From: Reticulitermes lucifugus
Lineage: Eukaryota; Arthropoda; Insecta; Blattodea; Rhinotermitidae
NCBI GenBank assembly: GCA_026260175.1
Contig: JAKCWW010002195.1
Location: forward strand, 14,021-60,539
Length of the DNA stretch: 46,519 nt
Reading direction: 5' to 3'
The position numbers and the translations under genes are program-made. The notes beneath the pieces were generated by a model that saw nothing but the letters and a program-made list of their open reading frames with translations, did not search any database and was not told the origin of the DNA. Positions 1 to 11,500 of this stretch are shown here, in pieces. How positions within the stretch are numbered: the stretch's first letter is position 1; each line of letters starts with the position of its first letter.

Positions 1-59
1 AGTCTTCCCGCTTAAGGAGTCCCTAATCCTCTGGTCCCTTGAAAGACTTCTTAACAGGG

Positions 60-890
60 TTCTATTGTATATGCCATTTTACAATGTGCATATGAAAATA
101 TAAGAAAGGCTTATAGATATAAGTGGATCCTTATTTTTTCTAATAGTAAGGCTGCACTTAAGGCTCTCATAGCCCAAAAGTGACTTCAAGACTGGTTGCA
201 GAATGCTTGGATGCTCTCTCTGTGCTGGCAAACCGGAATGAGGTTACCCTCATATGGGTGCCGGTACATTGTGGCATCCCAGGCAATGAAAAGGCTCACA
301 AACTTGCTATGCAAGATGCAGCGATGACGCTACTCAGCCCAGAGTCGGCTCTTGGAATACCTAGGTGTTCAGCAAGAGTCGCAATCAAGAGCTGGACCGA
401 GATTCAACACCACACTACCTGGGAAAATTTACCAGGTTACAGACATGGTAAACTTTTTATTAGTAGACCATGCAAGAAAAGAGCCGATGTACTGCTTAAA
501 TTAACCAGGTATCAGCTGAGAACAGCAGTTGCATTCCTCACGGGCCATGCTCCTGTGAAGAAGCACTTGAATATTATGGGCCTGTTTGATGGTGATCCAA
601 ACTGCAGATTTTGCAAGCTGGAAAATGAAACAGCGTACCATATTATTTGATGTTGCGAGGCCTTGGCTCACCAGCGTTACAATTTCTTTGGGAAGTTCTT
701 TGCTGAACCCAAAGATATAAGCATGGCCTCGTTAAAAGACCTGTGTTGCTTTGCAAAAGACACAGGGTTAATGAGTCTGTGCCGAGAGAATAACACAGGG
801 CTACACAATAAGCCTCAGGCTGCAGTGCATCCGGAGCTTCTGCCAAGGGGCCCCTGGNGGGGGGGGAGAAGAAGAAGAAATGTTGAAACA
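60..890 (+). pseudogene. Decayed non-LTR retrotransposon 3' end (RNase H domain)
   Basis: The open frame 180-650 reads as the C-terminal part of a LINE polyprotein. WVPVHCGIPGNEKAHKLA is the signature of the RNase H domains found in R1/I-like LINEs. It is followed by a long helical stretch and a CCHC-like knuckle beginning CRFC with H about nine residues on. A TGA at 647-649 interrupts that knuckle, and the matching upstream residues (SNSKAALKALIAQK, about 139-180) lie in another frame, so at least one frameshift and one stop are present. The frame at 180 opens with GTG, not a real start. A G-run with an ambiguous base (858) and a short GAA run (about 867-881) follow and may be the 3' tail. 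The element family is inferred from the RNase H only. Confidence 0.75.
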
Positions 891-953
891 CAGCAAGTCA
901 GGAAACATACACACAATATAACAATTATGGTACACTGGCTCCATTTTGTTTAA

Positions 954-2417
954 TTATCTCAATAATCATAAAAAAACCGGGAAATAATATGCAAGGTACA
1001 ATGTGTGTTTCAGTTCTGTCCAAATTTCATTCTGACAAATATTGAGGTATGGTACTAGAGCAGATCTTTGTGTAAAGTGTCCATTATTGTTGCCTGATTT
1101 CAAGGAAAATTGCTATGTGTTGACAAGTCGTAGTGAAAATCTCCAATACTAGATTTCATGGCAGTGTGATCAGTAGTTCTTCAGTTGTTATGCACAGATG
1201 GACAAAGACAGTACCAGACAGACAGATGTGCCAAGGATATTAAATGTTTCTATCTTGATGCTCAACCTTCTTCTTCAGCTTGTGAAACATTCTTTTACCA
1301 CATGAGCACTACAGACCTGCATGCTGGCCCAGCATACATTTAAAATGCCATGTTATAATGTGAATGCCTCGTAACTGTGGATTCAGACTGGTCCTAAAAA
1401 TATACATAACTATACAATGGGGCTTTCTGTTGAGAGTCATGATAAAAGTCTAATGTTGGTTTCTAACTAGCTTTATATCTTGGGCTATGCCCCCTTTCCC
1501 CTCCTACCATTCCAGTTCTCTCATCATGCCTTCCACTCCTCTGTTCTCTCTATTTCCCCTTTCACACTGAGGAAATAAAATTTGGGAGAAGAGAAAATGA
1601 GGAGATGGGAAAAGGTAGATGAGAGAAAATAGAGGGGGAAGGAGTGGAAAGAGAACGGGTGATAGAGAAAAGAAGATAGGGAGACAATGGTGAGATGGAT
1701 AAAAGGGCAGAGAAAATACAGAGAATAAAGCTAGTCATAAAAACCCTTACTGGACTCTATCCTGACTTCAATGGAGAACCCCAATTATAAAGTTTGTGAC
1801 ATGCATTTCAGAACCACTCTGAACATTTTCACCCAACTCTTACTACCTGGTACCTCTACGGCAATGCAGACCGAGAAATAATCTACACACTGCTGCCAGT
1901 TACACTGGCAGAGTCCATATAAACTTGCAGATATCATATCTACATATTACAAACAAAGTAGAAATTCAGAAACACAAAGTCAATTCTAGAGGGTTCTGAT
2001 GATGGTACATGACACACAGGATTACTAAGTTCCTGGTCTTTGCCCATCATCTAGTATTCACACAACACCCCATTTTGGAAACTGCATCTGTTCCTGTCCC
2101 CATGTGGTGTGGGGAGGCACCGAATTTAGTCCAAATACAAACAAGTGACAATTTGAATGTCAACTGATTCAAAAGCACCTTAAATATGAATCTTAAGAGA
2201 TTTTGAGGCACTGGGGATGGGGGGGCTAACTAACATTCTGACACATGTAGAATCACCAATGAGGCGCACAGGGCTCACAGTGAAGTCCAATAGATGACAA
2301 ATCTCTAAAAAGTTCTTCATTCTGTACACATCTCATTATTGTACGCTGCTTTTCGTAGAATAACTTTTTGAAAGCATAAATGTAATTTATATTCCCCTGT
2401 ATTATGTATACTCTTAC
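954..2417. other. Non-coding stretch, 3' side of visible ATG2 exons
   Basis: I looked on the minus strand for the next ATG2 exon, which should encode a conserved strand ending in a FPIPDLR-like motif, and found none. The stretch is presumably ATG2 intron 13. It holds a purine/pyrimidine inverted repeat (1468-1728) and, at about 2028-2062, a sequence resembling one arm of the MITE at 28497-28610. Nothing else was recognised. Confidence 0.5.
1468..1728. repeat. Pyrimidine-rich/purine-rich inverted repeat
   Basis: About 100 bases almost purely C/T (1485-1565) are followed by about 150 bases almost purely A/G (1567-1720). The outer ends CTAGCTTTAT and ATAAAGCTAG are exact reverse complements. 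The segment could fold into one long hairpin and looks like a foldback insertion or a recombined polypurine satellite. No coding potential is seen. Confidence 0.6.
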
Positions 2418-2541
2418 ATCTCTCATATGTCCTGAAGCAAATTTGGTGTTCCTTCTGCAGAGAGGCTGTGGGCTCAGTAAAGCTGTGATACGATCTACAA
2501 TGGAAACATCAATTTCGGAGCAACAGGGCTGAAGAGTTATC
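2418..2541 (-). CDS. ATG2: ATG2 exon 13 (last exon in window)
   Basis: ITLQPCCSEIDVSIVDRITA is the most diagnostic ATG2 segment in the window. It continues to KFASGHMRD and a donor GAT/GTAAGA in phase 0. The gene continues off the left edge. Confidence 0.92.
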
Positions 2542-5500
2542 CTGAAAGCACATATAAACAATCAATACATCCTGTGAAGACAGAAACATATAAACTAAAA
2601 CTGAATAATAACTTGTTCCAACATACGAGATATCTGTGCGAGCATGACTGTAAGGTTTGGCCGGTCCATGACGTACTGTCTTCTCTGAGTATTTGAAATG
2701 CATCTTCAGATCGGGTTGGTTGCTGAGAGCGTATCCAGCCTGTGGATTGTTTTCATTCTTTACATTCTTTTGGAACTTGAGCAACTGTAAGGCAGAATAG
2801 AACAGACTACATCAGGGCAGGCACCACAGCAACCCTTGCACCTCAACTGTTTCTGATCTTTTGTCCAACCCTTTGCTCAAGCATTCAGCAGCTTCGCACT
2901 TAGAACAAAGTGCAGTACCTTGCTGGTGGAATGTTGGCAAAGTCACCTGGTTTCAAGAAATGATGACCCATGTGCCTAAATCATAATGCCGCCAGTGTCT
3001 CACAATCACAAAGAGCATGTGAGGCCGTTTCAAATGCCTGTTTGCATCTATCACGCCTGGGACTGTCTAACAGCCCCAGTTTAAATAACTGTAAGGCAAG
3101 TAAGATTTAAGGTTCTCATGGCAGTGATATAAGGACTGCTGTCTTCTGGGATGTGACACCATGTACTCTGGTAGAATCACACTGGTGTTTCACAGGCACT
3201 TGCTGCCTACATCACCAGGACAGACAACTGACGACAGACACAACAAGTACTTCTACAATGCTGGCACACTATACTATAACACATCACACCCCATGAGACA
3301 GGACTACATAAGTTCACATCACATCAACACAATGCAGGACAAAATCAAAAAATAAAGATAGCTAATAAATCTTCTCCAGTTGTGACAAAGCTCAAAATAA
3401 CTGGGAAAAACATTAACAAACCAAAATTGTATTCATGAAGAAATTAAGAACAGATTACATCTGGAGAATGCCTGCTACCATTTGTCTAGAATCTTCTGTC
3501 TTTCCATTTTCTATCCAAGAACATAAAGATTTAAAGTATACAGAACTATAATTTTGGCTGTTGTTTTGTATGGGTACGAAATATGGTCTTTGACATTAAG
3601 AAAAGAACATAGGGTGAGGGCGTTTGAGAATAGGGTGCTGAGGAAGATATTTGGGCCTAAGAGGGAAGCAGTAACCTTGAGGCTGCAGAAAATTAGATAA
3701 TGGTGAGATTCATGATCTGTAATACTTGTCAAATATTGTTTTAGTGATCAAATCAAGGAGAATAAAATATGTGGGTCATATGGCACACATTGGGATGAAG
3801 AGAAATTCATAAAGGTTTTGGTTTGAAAGCTTGGAGAAGACAGCTTGGAAAACAAAGGCACAGACGGATGACATTAAAATGTATTTTAAGGAAACAGTAG
3901 GGGATGGCATGGACTGGATTCATCTGCTTCAGTACAGGAAAAACTGGTGGGTTCTTGTCAACATGGTAACAAACTTCTGGGTTCCAAAAATGTGGGGAAT
4001 TTCTCAACTAGATGAGGACCTTACAAGATTCTCAAGAAGGTTGCTCCTCTGAGTACTTACTTAGGTGGTTGGTTGGTTGGTTGGCTGGTTGGTCGGTCAG
4101 TTGGTCAGTCAGCTAGTTAGTTAAGTTAGTTAAGGATGTGAGAGTAGTGGTCATTGACTACTTAAAGTACAGTAATTATAAGCTTATAGACTAAATTGTA
4201 AGACTAGATGAGGCAAGTGTAAATTCCATCACGTTTTGTTTCGCAGTTCCTTTAGATTCTCCATATGAATCTGGCAAATATATGTTTTAAAATATGCTTG
4301 ACAGCTTCCACCCTATCATCAGTAATAGTCAAGATTAAAGTATTCCGGTATGTGATAATGAGTGGTTGGGTGGGCTGATCTGGTAGTTCGCATCAAAAGG
4401 AAAAGTAATGAGTGCCCGGGGCACATGAAGAGAATGGATCAAACAATGTTAGATACAAAAATAACCGACAAAACACAACACTAACTTATTATACTGAATG
4501 AAACAAAATCTGAACTTGAAACAGCCAAAAGTCTGAAGAAATTTGGTGATGAAACAAGAGTAATCATAAAGTTCAACTTACATCAACATACTCCACACTA
4601 GGTGTTTGAGAAGGTGTTTTCTTGTCAACAAGGCATTCCAACACTTCAAAACTAGCAGATGTCACAGTTCCACTCATGATATTGGCACGTGATTTCTTGT
4701 TTTCACTACCTTCCACTATCACTGGTGCTGCTAGCAGCCTGTTACAGAGAACTGATATTAGACAGCATACTGTTGTGCTACACCAGAATCAGACTGTGCC
4801 AGTCATCTTCACCATCTACTGACACTTCTATGTACCTTAGTTTTTTTATTTTGTGGTACATTTTACAATTAAGGTAAAAGGTAAAATGGTAAAGTTGTCC
4901 GTATCCATGCCATGAAGGCATATAGAGGGAGTAGAGACCCACTCATTCTTAACCTTGGCACTAGATCGAGAGGAGTGGTAAACTTCATGCCCTGGTGGCT
5001 TTACCTGGGGATTGTTAGCTAGTATTTGAACTCTGGGCCATCCAGCATGTAGCGAGTCACTATCCTGACTACGCTGTTAGTATTTCAGGCTACACAACAT
5101 TAAAAGTAGCATGGTTAACGATGATGAATTTGAATGGATTTGTATGGAAGCAGCTGTCCTAACTTAGACATTATCCTGGCATTTGTATGAAGGTTATGGA
5201 GAAAATCAAGAAAAACTTCAGTTGGTAGAACCAGTGATCCAGCTAAGATCTGAACCAGGCACCTTCCAAATACAAGTCCAGAGCATTCCCACCTTTAACA
5301 TTTAGCATCCTGTGGTGTTACCTGTATTAACAAACAGTACTTGTACATCATCAAACATAACCTTTATTAGTAGACGGATCTTGTTCACATTAATTCTACT
5401 GACATGTTTCAACTTTTTCAGTCATCATCAAGCTAATATATTACAATATAGAAATGTAAAATTCTATAAATACAAAATACAGTATCATGGGTCAAGTTAC

Positions 5501-8500
5501 TGTATTAAGTTACAAAGGGTTTTATCTCTCTAGAACTTTCAAAACATTTGTAACTAGGTATCATCTAATGCTTTTTCAGTTTTTATGTTCTTTTAAAAAA
5601 ATAAAAAAGCATCAAATTATACCTAGTTACAAATTTTTTTACAGTTTTAAAGAGATCAACTCTATGCAACTTAATACAGACAAAAGATTTATAATGCTAA
5701 AACAAAGACAACAATAACATCAATATTGTAAACAATATTGTACGGAATCAAGAACTCATTCCCAATAAATTGACATATGATATTTTGTGTTCTTAAAATT
5801 TTACATTCTCATATTTTAATATATTAGCCTGATGATAAGTGAATAAGTCAAAATATGTCACTAGAGTTAATGCGAACAAGATGGTGTAAAATACGAGTAC
5901 GCCAAACTGCTTGGACACGGACAGGTCATCTCACAACACAGTCTGCTCCACATCTATTCATGTACCCTTCATCATTCCTCTTTTGACATTTGGTGAAACA
6001 CACTCAGAGCTCTAATGCCACTGGGGCAGCATCTTGCCCTTTTCAACGTATGTTACCCCAGCATTACATACAGCAATGTTCAGCCAAGCAATGTAACTCT
6101 GACATACGTTTAATCAAAGCACAGTCCCCTGACATGAAGACTTTGTATACAGAAAAATCACAAATGAACCTTCATGGCTAATACCAGCTGGTAGGAACAC
6201 AGGAACCACCGGTAATGGCAAACGGCAAGACAAACATTAAGTTGTCCTTACACCCAAGCAAAATGCCATGATGGCAGTGTAAGGGTGGCAGACATAAAGG
6301 TCCATACATTCTAAATCTTAGCATTAGATTAAGATGTGTGGTTTGATTTACAGTACTGGTTTTATTTCCAGAAAAGGGGTCCCTGGAACACTCTTGACAA
6401 GAGGCAAGGGTAAAGAATTTGGTGTGTAGTAAGTGCGATGTTTCAGAGCAGTAGTGTACATGACACAGGCACTTACCCACTTAGCATGTTTGAAGAGTGG
6501 TAACACTTCAGATTTCTATCTGGGATATACCCAGTTTGAAACTTGCCTGGGTTACCAGACACGGTGCAACCGACACTTAAGGTTCCTCTGGGGAGAAGAC
6601 GACGATTTGAATGAAACTGTGGAAGGTATTAAACGCAGGAATTTTCACCTTTAAACGACCAGGGTGGGCATTTAAATTTTAGCGCATGGTTTATGAAGAA
6701 TGTATTATCTGAACAGAAACAAGATAAAATTATGAAATAAATGGCATTTTGTGAAAAATAAAACGGATTATGCAGCATGTTGTAAACATGCAGTAAATTT
6801 CCATATTGCCTAAATATATAAAATTAATTTCTAGAGGTTTTTTTTTTATATGTGCGTTCACATATGTGAACACAGTTCATCTGAAGGTTAATACCGAGAT
6901 TACTGACTTGGGATCACTGAAACTGAATGTTGAATATGACAAAACCGTGATTCACGAAACATTAACCCCTTAACTATTTTTAATGTAATACTATGTGATA
7001 AATTGGAAGATGTCACGGTTTTTCACGCAATATCCTGTTTCTGATTTACAGCTTGAAATTTCATCTGTTTCCGCCATAGTATTTTGTTCAGAGGAAGAAC
7101 TCTGACAGACACTGCACTCTACGAGAATTGGAACCATAGGAACATTTTCTACTTGCTCTGAGCAGGCAGTGGTTGAAAAACCTTTTATCTGTTATCTAGC
7201 ATGCTCTGATTTTTCTATTATAAGAAATTTAAAACAGAAACAGTTAAGGAGTTGATAGGAGTTTCAAGCCATATTCTGATGGTGGTCTTCCAGTCTAGAT
7301 CACAAGTTTCATGAAGTGAAAAGTCACTGTAGGACAGACTACACCACTGACTAAATAATTCTTGAGGATTCCCTTCTTCTGGGATATGATGCTGTGCAAA
7401 TGGGCAACTGAATCCTATGTTTCCAGAGATCACAGTGCCTCCACTTTCAAGGGCTGATAGGTCCTAAATAATTCTTATCTACTCACAGTTCATAATCACC
7501 TTCCTTAAACAATCAGTGCTATATAACCACAATAACTGCAACAGCACAGTAACAGCTGCTTAGAATACATGCCTGACATGGTTAAGTTGACAAGCATTAA
7601 GAAATGCTTCCTTGGCTATATGGAAGTCCTTGCTGCCATAACCTGTCACAGCAAAAAGTCCAAGCTCATCAAAGAAGTCTTTGGAGACCATTTTCATCTG
7701 CTGCACAGACGATCTCGCCAGGTTGCTGCCATCACTTTCAACGCACAGCGTTAAAATGTCATCATGAAGCAACACTATGGCCAGGCTGCTTAAACGGATA
7801 TGGAAGTGGCTTAATTCAGCAGTCGGATCCAAATCCAGCGCAGCAATACCAGACTCTGCAAGTACAACAATTTGTATCAATAATGCCATAAAGTTTCTGA
7901 ATTTAAATATTCCTACTCTCAGAGACAATAAAAATAATGACAGTAAAACTTAAGAAATGACAAAACATGAAGCTGTGCAGGCTGCATGTTTGACAGGTCT
8001 GGTGTAGATAAATTACCAAAGAGCAAGGAATTATAGATGAGGCAAAGGCTACAAGGAACACTGTAAGATCCAGAAACAGATTCTGAGGCTGTTAGGGGTT
8101 CCTGTACATACTACAATGTCTATCACATGAAGTCAAAATAAAAATAAAAATAAAAAGAATTTTTTAACGTCTTACTTTTGTGCTGGATGGAACACAATGA
8201 ACTGACTGAACATAAAATGAAATATAACCAATCCTCAGTACATTTTTGTATGCATCATCATACTAAACAGCAACTTACAGTTATCACAGCTGACTCTACA
8301 CATACCATGTTAGAATGAAGTCACATTAATGTAAAAATTTTATGTACCTAACTCAGCACAGGGACAGGTCTAATTCACCTTAGGTGAAATGCTATCAAAC
8401 AGCTCAAAAATGTTATGTATTTTTATTCACTTATTCTTGGTTCATGCAATGTTGCTTTCAATAACCCACACCATACAGTAGGGGTATGTGGTGGCGCAGT

Positions 8501-11500
8501 TGGTTGAGGCGCTGCGCTTACAAGCTGAAAGGTTGCGGGTTCGATTCCCGACGGGGTCATTGGGGTTTTTCATTGACTTAATCCTTCAAGCCGCACTATG
8601 GCCCAGGGGTCGACTCAGCCTCTGAGTAACAGGGGTATCTCCTGGGGGGTAAAGGAGGATGGTGCACAGGGCCGACCACCTTGCCACCTTCATGTGCTGA
8701 CTGTCTAGAAATTCTGGTAGCCCCAACCTCCTGGAGCCCGAACAGCCTGTCCAGGCCTGTATAGGGACTGCTTTTACATTATACAGTATCAAAGGGTAGG
8801 AAGACTAGAGACCAAGAATATGGAAGTGGTCACGGCCTAATTCAAGGTACTATTCTGGTATTTGTATGGCAGGACTGAAGAAAGCCATGACAAACTTGTC
8901 AAAATAGCCCATCATCAAGCAGAGATCTGAACACAGAATCTCTCAAACACAAAGCAGCAGTGCTACCCACATGACCACAACATTTGGTTTTGGGGATAAT
9001 ATTTTTGCTGTCCCCCCCCCCCAAAAGTATACAAATTGGAGACATTTCAGTAAGTGCCAGGGACCAGCCAAAGTGCAACACAAGAACGAAGGGCGACAGG
9101 CCCACTGGAATCACTGGGATAAACTTAAGTCTTCTACAGTCCTCTCTCATACTACACTGTATTTATGACCTTCTAAGTTGACCATATCAACTCGCCCAGA
9201 AATTTACCTTTATGAGATTTTTTCCTTGTACGATTTTGAACATTTTGATGAAATGGTGAGTTATGTACCACAGGCAGTCCAGTGGGGTTGCTTCCTGAGG
9301 ACCTGCAAACACAATTTATACAACCCACATAAATCAAACATCACACTCTTACACTACTGCAGTAGACCCCAGCAGGTATTAGTGTCACAACAAAAACTGA
9401 GACAGATTTTGTACATTTTTATTTGTTGGAAACAGTGTAATTTTCCTGAAATTTCTACAACTGCTTCTTGGCTTTATTAAATATTTTATTCTCAACATTA
9501 TAATGGATTACCTACCCTTCCCTGATCATGCATGTAGTCATCTTCCAAAGTCCCCATACCAAAATTCTTTCTTTCTTGTCCTATCAGAGACACATGTCTA
9601 CCCCAACCAACTCCCTTCATTTAAAACTTCTTACAAAGGACATTCAATAAGTGATGTTCCCTACATCACACAAAGTGAATGAGAAATCATTACAACATTA
9701 AGTGCAGCTCACTTATTCCACTGAAGTGTCACCATTCTTTAACTTGATCCCTAAGCACAATGATGCATTTGTCTCACCTTGGCAGGAGTTTAACAATTCT
9801 GTTATGGGAGAAATCTGGCTTCTGCATTCACAGCCATTCACAAACAGCCACTTCCACTTCCTCATGATTGTGGAACGGGCCAAGAATGGGACAAATGCAT
9901 CAATGTGCTCAGATATGTTGAAAAGTAATGATACTTCAGGGGAATAAATGAGCTACATGGAACACTGTAATGACTTCTCAATTAATTTTCATGACATATG
10001 GAACGTTTCTGACTGAACACTCCTCTTTATACTATGAGCACATGAGTAGCAGTCATGTTCCTCCTTTACATTATGATCCTCTGCATCTTGATGCTGTCTA
10101 GTCTTGTAGGCAGATCCTAATGTTTTGGAGGAATTCCTGCCCATCTTCAGATTTGAAGGATGAGTCCAGGTCTGACACTGAAGTGATCAGGGTGGGGATG
10201 CAGCTACATTACAAAGGCGACGTGCAAGCAAGGTGACCAACCAGGTTTCTCAAAGTGCCTACTGGCTTGGATCAGGCTCTGCCCCTACACCCCCACCCCT
10301 CTTGTGGTTATACGACAACACGAACAATTCCCACTGTACAATCCTGAGAACTCGTTATATAATTTTCTTGATATCCTACTAAACGTATCTCTCTCACGCT
10401 TCATATTAACCCTTATCAGTCCGGTGTCGAGTTAAAACTCGACAGCGCCTTCCGTTGTACAAGGAACAATGTCGTGCTCAAATTAACACGTTATTTTACA
10501 AAGTGTTATGCTGGTCACCTCTGAGCTCCTGCCATCTAATGGCTGCTTTTGGACTTTAACATTAATTTGGATGAGACTGTTGGGATTCACAACAATAATT
10601 TGAACTGCAGAGGGTTAATCTCTAATCACAATTATTTTGTTGTTATACTCCATTTAGTTAGTATAGTTCCTATCAGTTTTTGTCTGTAACCATATGCATT
10701 GCCATAAATTTGTATTTTTAGGCCTCACGTTTTTTACTCTACTATGCCATTTTTCATTTCATGTATCACTACGTTAAATATGTCGGGAATAAATGCTTCC
10801 TATCCTTGCATTGCTAGTCATTCCAAGTGAAGGTTGACATCCCCAAGCTCATACTTGTGTAGCAACTACAATGAAATTCATCCTGAAAGACAGTTACAAT
10901 TACCATGGTTAAGACATAGCAGTATCTACTGGAGACAGGATAGTTCAGTTGGTGCAATTACCAGACTGTGGACCAGGCAACAGCTGAGCCAAGACCAAGT
11001 TCTGGGTGGGGCAACGGATTTCCCTCTACTCCTGAATGTCCAGACACGCTCTGGGGCCCATCCAGCCTCATATCAAGTGGGTACTGGGTGCTATTTCAAA
11101 GAGTAAAGGGGCCAAGGCATGAACCTGACCACTCACCTCTATTTAGTGCTGAGGTTAAGACTGAGTAGAGCTATACCTCACACTCCCCTATACGCCTTCG
11201 TGGTGTGTGGTGCTAATTATGCAGAGGGACATCAGTTTTATGTTTATATCTAATTCATCATCACCTACAAAAGTCAAAGTTGTCCTTGTGCTTAATTAAG
11301 CAACATGGCATATTAATGCACTGGGGAGTGGAGGCACAGCTCCATGCATTCTTAATCTTGGCTCTCAAACAAGGTAAGTGTTCACCTTCAAGCCCCAGCT
11401 ACTTTATCCCTGGGGAAGGTGTCCCCAGCATCAATTGAATATGAGCCTAGGTGGGCCCCAGACCTGGTCTGGATGTTCTGGAGGAGAGAAAGATCTCTTG

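Noticed and set aside
7218..7433. Minus-strand ORF as an ATG2 exon
   Set aside because: It overlaps a decayed dispersed repeat copy, and the real exon 11 is at 4582-4738.
8492..8560. Functional tRNA gene
   Set aside because: A and B boxes are good but the acceptor and anticodon arms do not pair, and a SINE body follows.
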